Of a DNA stretch of 64,000 nucleotides, positions 1-12,564 are shown in pieces. This DNA comes from Toxoplasma gondii ME49 (lineage: Eukaryota; Apicomplexa; Conoidasida; Eucoccidiorida; Sarcocystidae), in contig NC_031480.1 in assembly GCF_000006565.2 (NCBI RefSeq), forward strand, positions 4,003,529 to 4,067,528, read 5' to 3'. Both the position numbers and the translations under genes were made by a program. Each line of letters begins with the position of its first letter. Within the stretch, counting starts at the first letter, position 1. The notes under the pieces are model-generated. The model had not been told where the DNA came from, made no database searches, and worked only from the letters and a program-made list of their open reading frames with translations.

Positions 1-97
1 GTCTAGCCACTCGAGCGGACCGCCGCGAACGGGGAGCGCGCCTTCTTCTCGCTCTCCCTTTGGCAGTTCTCTCCTTCCGTCTGTTCATCGGCCTGCG

Positions 98-3000
98 ATG
101 CGGGGGCTTCAGAGTGGAGAAAATGGGGAGACAGCCCTCCTGCGAGAAACGAGAAACATGAAGGACTGTAAAGAAAGTCAAGCGTCGACGCTGGCTGCCC
201 TGGCCCTTCGCCGCAGCTCTGCCTCGTACGTTTCAGCGGCTTCTTCTCCCCGGTCTCCACCTGCTTCGCAGTCTTCTCAGGCGACTCCACCGTCTTCTTC
301 AGATCCTTTCTGTTCTTCTCTTTTATCTCGCCTCAACTCTGCGCCTTCGGCTACCGCTGTGGCTGCGGCGACCTCTCCAGCAGCAGTCCATGGCGGTGGA
401 TCTCCACCTGAACTTCTTGTCATCGCCAGAGAGCGACGTCGGAGTCTCCCCTTACACGACTCCAAATCGCTTCGTTCTGTCTCGTCTTCTTCGTTCTCTC
501 CTTCCTGTTCTTCCTCTTCTTCTTCCTGTTCTTCCTCTTCTCCGTCCTGTTCTTCCTCTTCAGCTTCCTCTTCAGCTTCAGCTTCCTCTTCTTCCGTTTT
601 CCTTGCATTTGCAGAGTCGCGCGGTAGGGGTTCTCGGCGAGTGTCTTCCCAGTCTTCGGGGCGCAGACAGGACATTCCCTTTCCATCCTTCTTGAGTCCG
701 CACTGGACAGATGCGTTTTGCTCGTCTCACAAAGGAGACGAGAAATCGGAGTCTCTCGGAGTCCACCGAGACACAACGTCTCTGCGTACCACACCTTCTT
801 TTGCGGAGCTCCCAACTCGTCACCCTTCATCTCCGCGGTCGCGTTCTGACTCCTCGAATCCCTTTTTTGACGGGGCAGATGCAGCCTTCGATGCATGCAG
901 TGCCACAGGGCAAGCAATCAAGTCACCTGAATCTTCGCAACCTACTTCTTCATCTTCCTCCTTCCCTTATCCTTCAGCTTCCTCTCTACAGCATACTTCT
1001 TCTTCGTCTTCTCGATTCACCTTCAGTGTCTCAGGGCCGTCTGTGGGAGGCTTGTCTGCTTGTGGCGCTCCTCAGGAGGGCAAGGGGCGTATGGATCCGA
1101 GACAGGCCGAGGACGTTTCGCTTTTTTCTTCCAATCTTCTGCATGCGTCCGGTCTGCATGAAAGTTTATTCAACCTGTCTGCTCTAGACGTCTCTGCCGT
1201 CTACGGAGAAACACAGCAAGCCGTGTCGCCTCCTCTCGCCTCCTCAATCTTTTCCTTTTCCGGAGAGAAGAAGCCGCACCCAGATGCTTCAGCTTCGGAA
1301 GTGCCAGCATCTCCTTCCGCTCCTTTATCGGCAAATCCTTCTTCCTCTTCTTCATCTGTTCCTTCTTCTCTGCGTTCGACGTCTGTTTCGTCTTCTGGGC
1401 ACCGCGTGGACTCAGCTGAAGAAGCATGCGAAGACAAGAAAGGAGCCAGCGTCGGAGCCGGACAATGTGTACATACACCGCGGGGCGGCGGGGTGTCGAT
1501 GGCGACTGCGGGATCCATGCCCTTCTCTGCTGAACGAGAGAAACGCGTTGAAGAGAGAGGAACTTCAAACGAAGCTGTTGTTGAACGCGAACATGAGAAG
1601 ATGGCGAGATCTCAGGTGTCTCCGGAAACTCAGGAAGAACGCATGCGCCGAATTCAGAAAGAACTGGAGGCTCTCAAGGAGCGCAACGACGCGTTGGAGT
1701 TGCAGCTGTTCGAGACCCAGCGTAGACGAAGAGCGGCGGCTGGGTTGCAGTTGAAGACCGAGAGAAGACCTCTTTCTTCCTCTGACTCTCCATTTAATTC
1801 TCGCTTTGATGCTCGGTTGGGCGATGGCGTAACGCATGCTCAGAACGCTTCTGAGGCTGCTGCGGCGGCTCCGAGAGGAGCCCCTCGAGAGGCAAAAGAA
1901 GAGACATATAGAGAGCGGACTTCTTGCCCTCTGACGCCCCTGCCTTCGTTCGTTCTACGAAGAGACTCGGAGACAGCGTGCTCTGTTGAGACGCCGCGGT
2001 TCCCCACAGCCTGTCCGCCTGACGGTCTCCAGCGGGACTGCTCTGGAGAGAGAGGAGACAGAGAGACGGGAGTTGCAACTGTCTCCTCAGCGGTGCAGTG
2101 TCCTTCAGAGTTTCCTGGATGGGACCGAAAAGAATGCAAAGACCGATTAATGCGAAGCGGCGTGGAAGACGAACAGTTCGAGAAGAGAACAGGAGAAGAA
2201 GGAGAGACAATTGAGAGAGAAGAGGAGAAGGTGGGGAAAGGAGAGAAGGAGAGAGAGGAAGAGAAGCAGGCGCAGTCTCTTAACGAGTTGAGGACGAAGA
2301 AGGCAGAGAGTCTGAAGACCAGAGATACGGAAAGAGGAGCGTCTGCAGCGCTCAACCGGCGATGTAAAGAAAGAGGAGATAAAAACGAGAAGGTGTGGGG
2401 TGGAGAAACGGTCGAAGACCGAACCGGCTGTCCCTGCATCTTGTCGGGTGAAGATGCGGGAGGAAAAGCGTCGCTGAGTCTGAATGCGGATCCGGATCCT
2501 TCAAAGCATGCAGTTTCGGACCCTCAGCGTTCTGGGCAGAACGAAGCAGGCTGCGAATCTCCGTCAAACGCACCTGAGGAGAGACAAGGTCAGTTGGCTG
2601 CGGCCACAGCCCCCACAGTGAGCCAGTAGGAGGCCGTTTACAGGAATCAGGACAGCTGGGCCTCCCCGTGTATTCGATGATGTTGTGTGTTCAGGTAGCA
2701 AGGTTTATCGTGACTGCCATGCAGTGGATGTTGAAGTCCAGCGCCGCTAGCTCGTTTACGCAGCTGGCGTTTAGGTTTTCTTCAGATACACTTCTTGACC
2801 GACTCCAAATCGTGGTGTCGCTTTTTTGTGCAGAGGTGACGACTCCGCAGGCAGATTTCGACCAAGAGAGAGAAGCGCTTCCGACAGAGAGACAGGAACT
2901 CGAGGAAGCGCGTGCAGTCGCTGTCGCCCAGAAGCGCGAGAGCGAAGAAACGCGACAACCGCATGCAGCGGAGGAAGCCCTCTGGATGAGCGCGCGCGAA

Positions 3001-5742
3001 CAGAGCCATGGTGTGTACCGGCAACAGCTTCAGGAGCAACGAGAAGCTTTTGTCAACGAGAAGGAGTTCGAGGATGCGAAGCAAAGGTTGACTGCACAGA
3101 AGCAGCCACTCGACGAGGAGAGAGACGTTTGTGTCAAGGAGAAACAGCGGCTGGAACAGCAGATGTACAGTGCAAACGAGAGAGAACTAGGCATGGCAAT
3201 CAAAATTTACGATGAGAAGCGACGGAAGATGGATGGACTCGAAGAGATGCTTCTCGCGAAGCAGCGCCAACTCGAAGCAGAGAGAGACTCCTGCGTCAAG
3301 GAGAAACAGGGCTTGGCGGGGGAGAAGAAGGAACTCGAGAAGAAAAAAAGAGAGTTCGAGGAGAGAACGAACGAGCTGGAGAAGGTGAAGCAGGACTTGC
3401 AAGGAGAGAAGAAGGAACTCGAGAGGAAACAGAGAGAGTTCGAGGAAATCGCGAACGATCTGGAGAAGGCCAAGCAGGACTTGCTCGGTGATAAGAGAGC
3501 ATTAGAGAAGGAAAAGAGAGAGTTCGAGGAGATCGCGAACGATCTGGAGAAGGCGAAGCAGGACTTGCAAGGAGAGAAGAAGGAACTCGAGAGGAAAAAG
3601 AGAGAGTTCGAGGAGAGAACGAACGAGCTGGAGAAGGCCAAGCAGGGCATGGAGGGTGAGACAAGAGCATTAGAGAAGGAAAAGAGAGAGTTCGAGGAGA
3701 GAACGAACGAGCTGGAGAAGGCCAAGCAGGGCATGGAGGGTGAGAAAAAAGCATTAGAGAAGGAAAAGAGAGAGTTCCAGGAGAGAATGAACGAGTTGGA
3801 GAAGGCCAAGCAGGACATGGAGGGTGCGAAGAGATCATTAGAGAAGGAAAACAGAGAGTTCGAGGAGAAAACGAACGAGTTGGCGAAGGCCAAGCAGGAC
3901 ATGGAGGGTGAGAAGAGAGCACTAGCGAAGGAAAAGAGAGAGTTCGAGGAGATCGCGAACGATCTAGAGAAGGCGAAGCAGGACTTGCAAGGAGAGAAGA
4001 AGGAACTCGAGAGGAAAAAGAGAGAGTTCGAAGAGAAAACGAACGAGTTGGCGAAGGCGAAGCAGGACTTGCAGGGTGAGAAAAGAGCATTCGAGAAGGA
4101 AAAGAGAGAGTTCGAGGAGAAAACGAACGAGTTGGCGAAGGCGAAGCAGGACTTGCAGGGTGAGAAAAGAGCATTAGAGAAGGAAAAGAGGGAGTTCGAC
4201 GAGATCGCGAACGATCTGGCGAAGGCGAAGCAGGAGATGGAGGGTGCGAAGAAGGAACTCGAGCAGAAAACGAGAGAGTTCGAGGAGACAATGAACGAGC
4301 TGGAAAAGGAGAAACAGGACTTGCAGGGTGAGAAAAGAGCATTAGAGAAGGAAAAGAAGAGTATAGACGAGGAGAGGCGAGACTTGGCTGAGGCGAAGAG
4401 AGGACGTTTTGAGGAGAGATGCCAGGAGAAGGCCAACAAGGTGAACGCTGAAGAGCGACGAAAGGTTGAGGAGAAAGAGGTTTCTCTTGTAGAGAGAGAG
4501 GAGCGGAGTCAGCTCGAGGAGAGAGACATGCGCGAGAAAGAGGTTGGAGAGCTGATAAGCGAGTTGAATTCTCAGCGAGCGTTTTTCCTCGAGAAATCGA
4601 AGACGTGGAAGGCAGAGCAAGAGAAGGTCCGAGGACAGCTGAAGGAGACAGAGCAAATCATGGCGGAGCAAATGGCCCGGTGGCAGACGCGAGAGAGGAC
4701 GATAATGGAGGAGTTCACGAGGCTTCAGGAAGCGAAGGAAGAAGTCGAGAGAAGGTACGCGAGTCTTCAAGAGCAGCTGAGCCTCATGGAGGAGCGAACT
4801 GCTCAGCCTCTGGCGGACGCACTGGAGGCTCTCGAGGAAGCAAAGAGGAGAGAAAAGGAGCAAATGGGGGAACTCGAGCGCGAAAGAAGGGAACGACAAC
4901 AAATAGAAAAAGACTACGAGCGTCTAGCGCAACAGAACAGCGAGTTGACTCAGCACGTAGCAGAAAGCCGAGGCTTGAAAGAAAGACTCGAGCACTTGCA
5001 AAGCGAGCTCCTGAAGTGGAGAAGAATTGGCGAGGAGGCGCGTCAGCGCGCTGAGACCCAATACAAGGAGCTGAAGCGCCTCGATGAAGAAAGGCAGCGC
5101 CTGCTGCAGAAATGTTCTTCGCAGACCGAGGGAATGCACTTCGGACATGCGTTTTTCGCAGCCGGTGTCCAGAGCGACAGCAGGCACTCAGAGGAAGCTT
5201 CACGCGATAAAAGCGATCGGCATGTCTCGTCTGACAGCGAGAACGTGGACAGAGACGGGATGGCAAAACCTCAGGAAAGAGCGGGACCTCGACGGGCGAC
5301 AATCCGCGACGAAAAAGAGAATTCAGAAGACACAAGAAGACCCGGAGAAGGCCAGTCGGGGACACCGCCGGCGCCTCCACGAGGTTCCGAGGCGGCGCCG
5401 GATACGCCTCAGTCCGCCGGTTTGTTTTCGACTGTTGGAGATCCAGATAGGGAAGGAAATGCGGTGAACGAACGGACAGAAGAGAGGCAGAGAGTCGAGG
5501 CGGAGCCTAAAGACGAGCGGTCCCGAGATGTCCTCATCGAAAGACTCCGACGCCTGTACTCCGAGGAGTGTGCCTCGTCGCGGCGTCTAGCAGCCGAAGG
5601 CGCTAAATACCGACAGCAGTTGAGACAAGTCATGAAACGGCTTGTTGTAGTTACAAAGGCCATGGAGGAAGCGAATGATCTTCGTGAGAAGCGTCAGCGC
5701 ATGCAGCAGCAAAAAAGGAGGGGGAAAGTTTCCAGCGAGTAA
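98..5742 (+). CDS. Ser-rich and coiled-coil repeat protein, two exons, 5' end uncertain
   Basis: I do not recognise a named family. Exons are 98-2588 and 2834-5742, giving 1799 residues. The first frame stops at 2629, but a donor (AAG|GTCAGT) after 2588 and an acceptor (GTGCAG) before 2834 remove that stop and join phase 1 to phase 1. Residues 1-500 are rich in Ser, Pro and Ala with poly-Ser runs. Around residues 520-560 a short Glu/Lys/Arg-rich helix begins. The second exon is almost entirely charged coiled coil, with 28-residue repeats near residues 988-1345 and more heptad-like sequence to about residue 1600. A polar linker and a basic C-terminus follow. No signal peptide or membrane segment is visible. 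The frame is open upstream of 98 to the window edge, so the true start may lie outside; another Met follows at 158. A structural role (cytoskeleton, centrosome or apical complex) would fit the architecture but is inference. Confidence 0.8.
3304..4377 (+). repeat. 84-bp tandem array encoding a 28-residue coiled-coil repeat
   Basis: There are twelve full units of exactly 84 bp (3304-4311) and a partial thirteenth. Each unit encodes 28 residues, four heptads, beginning Lys-Gln-(Asp/Gly)-(Leu/Met) and containing a conserved Arg-Glu-Phe core (Gln or Asp replaces Glu next to it in single copies). No unit gains or loses a codon. The second half alternates between Glu-Arg-Thr-Asn-Glu-Leu and Glu-Ile-Ala-Asn-Asp-Leu versions. 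Confidence 0.93.
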
Positions 5743-7321
5743 CTCTGGAACGGAAAACCTGTTCTGTTCACAAGTCGTCGACTGGTGAAGACAGTCGAAG
5801 CAGCAGCTGTGTCTGTTGAAGTCCCTCAGGCCTCCTTTCCTCGGGCTCTCCTGTTCATGCCGCCGCCGCCATTTTTTGTGCCGGCGTCTGTGTTTCACTT
5901 TTTAACCTCTAAAGGGATGAGCTATGTGATCTGTGGGTTTCTAGCAGTAGAACAGATCTCGATGCTCTACGGCCGAGAGTCACGCTGATGTTTTGTGTAA
6001 AACAGGGACTCTGTTGTCTCGTGTTGACAACTTTCTGCTGAGACGGCGCTTTGTGTCTGCTGGTTCGGTGAGACCGGTACATACGGAAAGACGATGTGAC
6101 ATTTCAGTTTCAGGCTTCTGAGGAACTGTGCGTATCACCGCAGAGGATCCGACGCAGAAGCAGCGGTTAACACTGCTGCGCGGCGCCTCTAGACGCTGAA
6201 GGCTATTGTGCCGCTCTTCTTTCGAACTTCGCTGGTTTTCTGGCATCTACAAGGCTAGGCGTTCTGCTGCTTTCGAGGGAGAAACGCAACTAGGCAGTGG
6301 ACAGCAGTTCCGTTGTGTCGACATGAGTCAGCAAAAGTGCATGTGCCACACTTGGGGCTCCGTAACGCAATGCGGGGAGTTTACCTTTCATATCTGTGAA
6401 TAAGTCGATGTGAATCCAGCGTGTAAAAGTACAGACGTGAATGGATCAAGATGTTTAGGACACTCTGCGTGAGTCTCCAGCCAAGGGACAACAGAGCTGC
6501 ACTTGAGTGTTTTGTTTCGCACGCTTGGACTCTTGGTTTTGATCTTCAGTGTCTATTTTCAAATTTTCACGGTCTGTGTCAGCAGCGTGCCTCTCCGTCG
6601 GCCTTTAGCACGGGGAAGTCGAACAGAATCTCGAAGTCTTGCCACGAGGTTTCTAGGTTTTGTTTTTGAACAGGTGAAGGCGTGGAGCATGATTCGTGTC
6701 CCTTTCTTCGAAGTTTGTGTTCGCGTTCAGAAGAATCGAGTACTCCGTATTCTTGTGGATACGCCCGAACACGAGATGTGCTTGGCATGTTCTTCATGGT
6801 GTATGTGGCGCCTCTACTCTTTGTTAAGGCAAGTCAAGATGGAAGAAAGAACCTCCAGACTGTATCCGAACGAAGAAAGGAATGCAGAAGTGATATCGGG
6901 TTCCAGTGGCGAGTCATTTATTCCTCGTACGATCTGGACTCACCAGAAAAGAAAGCCATTCTCACTTGTGTTCTGGCTACAAGTTTCGGGACAACGGCAA
7001 AACGTGGTCACGAATGTCGACTTAACTGTTCATGTTTAACATTCGTGTTCATCTGGAGACGAAGCCGTTCAAGGGAGCTGGCAGTGGCTCTCGTACAAGC
7101 CTCAACTTTGCTGCCATGTTCGCTATAGCCTCCTCACGCAAGCGCCTGCCACCTCCTTTCTACCTCCTCTTTCGCGTGCCTAAGTGCGCCGTGTTATGCG
7201 TGATAAAACGGCATCTAATTCACTACAATCGCGCAAGCAACACGCTGGAAAGAAGCAAATTTTCGCATGGTTTTAGCCACCTTCACAGACCATCACTCAT
7301 TGCAGAAATTCCCGCTCTTTA
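5743..7321. other. Intergenic region, no gene supported
   Basis: This is the 3' flank of the coiled-coil gene and the upstream flank of the tRNA. Only short frames with low-quality composition occur, with no convincing splice-joined coding stretch. A 3' UTR for the upstream gene probably occupies the first part. Confidence 0.5.
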
Positions 7322-7393
7322 GGGCCTATGGCGCAATGGTAGCGCGTCTGACTCCAGATCAGAAGGCTGGGCGTTCGAGTCGCTCTGGGCTCA
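7322..7393 (+). tRNA. tRNA-Trp (anticodon CCA)
   Basis: The 72-nt cloverleaf folds completely. The acceptor stem is 7322-7328 with 7386-7392 (two G-U type pairs). The D stem GCGC/GCGC is at 7331-7334 and 7342-7345. The anticodon stem TCTGA/TCAGA flanks the loop CTCCAGA, with CCA at 7354-7356. The variable loop has five bases. The T stem GGGCG/CGCTC surrounds TTCGAGT. The discriminator is A7393 and no 3' CCA is encoded, as expected in eukaryotes. No intron is present. The A box (TGGCGCAATGG) and B box (GTTCGAGTC) serve as the internal Pol III promoter. Confidence 0.97.
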
Positions 7394-7405
7394 AATCTGT
7401 CTCTC

Positions 7406-7409
7406 TTTT
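7406..7409 (+). terminator. Pol III T-run terminator of tRNA-Trp
   Basis: Four consecutive T residues lie 13 bases after the tRNA 3' end, the usual minimal RNA polymerase III stop. Confidence 0.7.
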
Positions 7410-9016
7410 CAGAACCTTCCGTTTTCGCATCTTTCATTTTCTCTACGTGCTTTAGACTGTTCTCCAGTGTCTTGTGTACAAACCATGCGTCTCTGTATGT
7501 GTTTCATGTCAGAAAATTGTCGTTTCCTGCGTACACCTGGGACGACTGTGTCCCCTCCGGATTCATACTCTCAGGTGTGGTGGACGCCCTCGTCCACGGG
7601 TTTCCTCTTCTGCGCAAAGTCGCGGGGGGGTTGAGGATTGCATCTGACCGCCGGGAGGCACTGTGTCGTTCCGTGCTGTCAAATAAGCAAAACTGGGGAC
7701 TTGAAGTTTTCAACTGGACAAGAGAAGCTGTACAAAAATGTTCAAGAAGGACAGCAATAAAGGAGCAGGTAAATACCCAGAGCCTGGCCGTCCGCAGTCT
7801 CTGGCTCTAAGACAGTGTGAAGAAGACTGGGTATCCTAAAGCGCCGGGATGTGAAAGAAACCGAGAGCAGATGGCAGCATTTTTGGGCAGATCCCAGTGG
7901 TTTTTTTTTGCGAAAGCGGAAAGTTTCTGCGGCGAGGTATTTGTCAAACCCCGTCGCGGAGAGTCCCGCACCATCGTTGTATGGCGTTGTTTCTTTCCAC
8001 TGGCTTTCGTGGATTTCGATTTGCTCCAAGAACGAGGGATCTTCACGCGATTCGTCGTCGTTGCCGGAACAGTTAGAGCCAAACAAATGGAGTATTGCTG
8101 CAACAGGTGACTCAAATTTTCTGCAGGGCAGGCAGTCGATCTCCGCGAGAAGTCTCGCATCCAAGTTCAAGTATAGAGCAAATCCAGCCTCGGTGGGAAT
8201 CGCAGAAGACAAGGCGATGTCAGAAGCTACTTCTCAGCAAAAAGTACACGCTCTTTTAGTCGTTGATAGTTCAAACGAAAGCGAGCTTTTGCATCTTTCT
8301 CCATTTCTCGCGTATGCGACTAAAAAATCGCGAGCAAGCACACAGCCAGAGAGTTACGGGGTTCACGTCACACTGAACTGGACTGAGCAGTCTCACCCTC
8401 CTTTCTATTGAAAACCCAAAACGACTGCGCAGCATTGTTCATAAGGTACCAGAAACAAACCTGTACGAGTGTCTGGCGGAAACAAACGCACCGGAGTTGC
8501 CAAGAAAAAGCTGCTTCTCCGTTAGGGTGAACGGCCTATAAGTCTTTCCTGGGAACGCACCTTTCGTTGCGAGTCTCGTTTCTCCATGCAGAGTTTCCGT
8601 GCAGCTTACAAGAGGCTGAGCGACCCACAAAAGAAGTCGCTGCTCTATCCGGCTGACTGGAAACCACGGTCGTTTCCGTCATGCAGTGACCGTCTCTTAA
8701 CGGCTCTCTAGGCGTGGGCGTTTTTACACAATCGTCTTTACAGGATCTACATTTGAAAGCTTTTCTCTCCAGCAGTTCTGTCAGCTGTTTCCCCCTCTAC
8801 CCCCGTCCCTTGTTTATGGGAAAAACACTGGGGATTCCTCTTTTTCATATCGTTGTAGACTTTTTGTCGAACCGGGCACCCGCATCTCGCCGAACTGTCG
8901 CTTCAGTTTCTTATCTATGTTCCGGAACGAGCACTGTGGCAACATAAGGAGGTTGCTGACTGGTCCTTCCAGAGTATGTTTGCCTCTGTTTTCTGTAAGT
9001 CACTTTATGCGTCTTC
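7410..9016. other. Intergenic region and probable 5' leader of the EF-hand gene
   Basis: No gene is supported. A 186-codon frame (7851-8411) exists but has no family resemblance and shadow-like composition. The T- and C-rich stretch from about 8700 to 9016 is typical of the long leaders in this genome and probably belongs to the downstream gene. Confidence 0.5.
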
Positions 9017-12000
9017 ATGGGCAACAGCGGAAGCAGTCAGGCCCCCGTCTGGGTGGCGCCCACGAGCATCACAGCCTCCTCAAGTCCGCTTGGAGTGTTG
9101 AGGCGCCTGACGACAACGAGTGCTGTGAATTGTATCGGGAGGTACCGGTCACAGTCGCAGACGTTGCACATTTTTGACTCCGGTTCTCTAGAAGATTTGT
9201 GCGACGATCTTGCCTCTGAATGCAAGCAGTTTGCCGACCCGGTCTTTCGCCGTCAGCTCATTGCACTTTTCACCGGCAAAAAATCGCGGAACTCGTACGC
9301 GCATGACTCGAGCACAGTTTCTCGCGGATCAACGGTTTCGCCCGCTGCAGGACCGGCCGTGTCTGTGTCATCTCAAAGTGCCAAAGACGCAAGTCTTCCG
9401 GGGGACGAGGCCGATTACACCCCGCCAGTTCAGGTGGACAGCCTCGCGGTCATTTCTTCACTCTTGTTCCTATCTGATGGCACACTTGCTGAGAAGGTGG
9501 AGCACTGTGGTCGACTGCTTTGTTGGACACAGGAGCTCGAAGTCGAGCCTGCCGCCGTGTTTCTCCTCTTGGCTGCCGTTGTCCGCGGGGTTGCGTTGCT
9601 GATAGAGGAACCGCCTCCGTCCGTGTTGCTGCTCGGCGAGGTTCTGACTCGTCTGGGAAGAAAGGCAATCGTCATCACGACTTCAGCCAAATTCAGGATT
9701 GAGGCCAACGGACAAGAGCAGCCAAGCACTGACACGCAGCCCGCGAATCAGCTGTTGCTCAGACAGTTAGGTGGCGTGTCGGCTGCCGGGCCGCATTCCT
9801 CGTTTTTCTCTGGGCTGCCGTCCTGTGTCTCCGACACACTGCACAAGTTCGACGGGCAAGTATGGACAAGCGAGAGTGTGTGGGAGGCGCTCGCCGAGGA
9901 CGCCGCCGTACAAGCGTACCACGATCGGGTGACTCAAGTGTTCTTTTTGGAACAAATTGAGGAGCGCTTAGCCACTCTGTCCAGCAACTTCAAGCGAGTG
10001 CTGCAGCGGGTATGCAATCCGGAAGCCTACCGCGCTGAACAGCGGGCGAATGCCGCAGCCTCACAGCAGCAGCGTGGAAGCAGGGCATCTCGACTCTCGA
10101 AATTGAGTGCAGGTTCGGGGGGGGGATCTTTGCATGACCTCACACCGCTGAGTTGGCGGCAAGTGCAGCTGCTGCTGAGATGCTGCGACGCGAAAGCCGT
10201 CAGCGCGCTACTCCTCGACGAAATGCAGTTTGAGGCCACTGTAGCTTGTCAGGAGGTAGGCATCCGGTGGAAAAAGTGGGTAGACGAACCGCTGCGGGAG
10301 TCGCTCGACGACGAGGAATTAAGTGTCGAAATCCTGGGAACCACGGAAGCGTCAGCGCCGACACATAAACAGACAAATGCCGACAAAAATCTCACATCTA
10401 CCGGTCAAACGGGAAACTCCACAACAACGGCGAATGTCGGCAAACCTGCTTCCGCTCTGTCCGCCGGTGAGGCTGAAACAGGTTTACCGGTGAACGCTGC
10501 TGCCTCTGCGTCTGGAAGAGACGGACTTGCGGACACTCCGGGAGGGCGCGAGACTGCGGGGAGTTCATCGAGTTCAGCTTCGAGGCAATCGGACGGTGGC
10601 GACACGAATGAGGGCGCTGGAGGGGAGAGTGCGACTTTCGCGAAACCCACGTGGAAGTTTGTGCCGAGCAGCGGTCCCTGTGTTTGGTCAGACGATCTGC
10701 AAATGTTTGTCACGCCGCTGCTGGCTTTCTCCGCGATCGACTGCCACGGGGAGGGGGTCATTTCGTCGCGAAACCTAGACTTGCTGTTCAATTTCCTAAA
10801 ACAACTCGATCCTGTGCATGGTGGCTTCTACAGTCGCCTCGAAAAAGTCCTCGCCGCGGACACCCGGGCACTCTTCAGCATTCCCTCAGATGTCCCGGAT
10901 CCTTTCGCGCAACTGAGAGCCGAGTTGTCACCGGAAAAACAACAAATCAGGCTCCTCAGATTCGGGGTCATCATTGCCGTCTGCGCCGCCGTTCAAGACC
11001 GCAGACAGCACGAAACGAGCCTGAACAATCGGTTCCGGCGATTCGACGTAGACAAATCTGGATTCATCCTCACGACAGACATGCAGCTCCTCCTCACGGA
11101 GATGATTCGAAGAGCCACAGAGATCGACGACGCGTCAACCGCAGTGGAACAAGCTTTGCAAAATGTCGTAGACAAATACATGAATCTGTTTATCGGCCCC
11201 AGTAAGCAGGGGAACTGCACAGCTCGAGCGGGAAACCGCCGGAGAAAATGCCTTCAAAAGGCACCGGCTCCGTGTCTGTGTGTAGGCAATCGTTCTACAG
11301 TAATGACAACGGAATTGGGGATGATCCATTTATTCTTTCTGCTACGCATTTCCAAGTTATAGTCAATCACGCATGAAACGCTGTGTCCTTCTTGGGCTGC
11401 ACGATCGCTCTGCCTTCGACTACTTCTCCACCGTCCTGGGGTGTCAACTACGGTGGATGAGAAAAAACAGAAATCAGTGGCCACGCTCAAACCCACCCAT
11501 TCACGCGCCATTTTGTGGCTGCTGCACAATCGTTACTTTGGAAAAAATAAAAAACCCACTAATTTCGCGTCTAACTTGAATATCTGCCAAAGCAACTCGA
11601 TCTCCAGACCTAGAACGCAGTTCTCAGGCAGACAGCGGTTCGACCACCACCGTATTCACTGTACAAGTGGTATTAGTGCTGAGGGTATCTTCGTTCTGGA
11701 GCACTGAAGAGTAAAAGCCGACATCTGAACTGTATCTTTTGTATGAACACAGCTGTAGAACGGGTCGAGTACGCCACATTCCTCAGTGCCTACGACAGAG
11801 TACGCAAAACATCTTCAAAGTTGCGGGCCGATATCATGGAACTTGCTGCCATGTTCGCGCCGGAGCCAACGCGAAGGCAGTCACGAGCGAGGTCGGAACT
11901 CAAAATTCGCCAGTCTTCCTCGTCGACAAGAAGTAAGTTGCGTTGACGCTAAGCATGCAGAAAAAGCTAGCAGCGCTTTGTCGCATATTGCGCAACCTTG

Positions 12001-12564
12001 ACAGTGAGCAGTCTCCACGCTTCGGCCGCGTCTGGTGTCCGAATCCCTCGGTTCACATATATATATATATATATATATATAAAGCGGGATTCATGACTGC
12101 ATGTTCGTCTAGGCAGGTTTCTGCCGATCTATCAACACCAACACGAATCCATATGCCTCTTCGATTTCCACGTTATGTTGGCAAAGGTGGAGATAAAAAT
12201 CGCACTTCCAAATGGGTCACGTCGCATGTCGAAACAGCAGAATTCTGTAGCTACAGGTGGCTACGTATCTCCGGTGTTCCCGACAGTCTCCAACTGTATG
12301 TCCTTGTGCATTCGAAAGATCATGAAGGGGAAGCAGTGTAAATTGAAGTGGTTTCCTTCGTAACGAGAATCGCATGCTTATGAAGCCATTCTGTGGAGTT
12401 CTGCCGACCGTGCTGTCCTCACGGCAGAATTTCCTCGGTGTTCTCGTCTTTTCTTTGTCGCAGTTCGCGCATCCTTGCTCCGCAAAAACAGCCGCGCAAA
12501 CAAGGGAAGCAGCAGAAGTATCGTGGGGGACGAGGGCATTAAAAATCTCTTCAGCAAAAAGTAG
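9017..12564 (+). CDS. EF-hand protein with N-myristoylation-like start, three exons
   Basis: Exons are 9017-11201, 11753-11932 and 12464-12564 (821 residues). The donors (CCCCA|GTAAGC, AGAA|GTAAGT) and acceptors (ACACAG, GTCGCAG) all join in phase 1. The start Met-Gly-Asn-Ser-Gly-Ser fits the Gly2/Ser6 N-myristoylation pattern, which supports this ATG. A helical calcium-sensor-like segment (residues about 145-215) has a degenerate loop. Residues about 435-555 are low-complexity. An imperfect EF loop lies near residue 575. A better one, near residue 676, starts Asp-Val-Asp-Lys-Ser-Gly and ends in Asp instead of Glu. The spliced second exon continues an EF-like helix, and the last exon gives a basic Ser/Lys/Arg tail. 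A membrane-attached calcium-responsive regulator is inferred; no enzyme domain is visible. The last exon is the least certain part. Confidence 0.78.
12057..12081. repeat. (TA)n microsatellite in intron 2 of the EF-hand gene
   Basis: An uninterrupted TA dinucleotide run, located in the intron between the second and third exons. Confidence 0.9.

Noticed and set aside
3207..4439. Long minus-strand frames opposite the coiled-coil array
   Set aside because: They are Ser/Phe/Pro repeats produced by reading the 84-bp repeat backwards.
7851..8411. A 186-codon plus-strand frame upstream of the EF-hand gene
   Set aside because: No domain, no splice context and overlapping antisense frames of equal quality.
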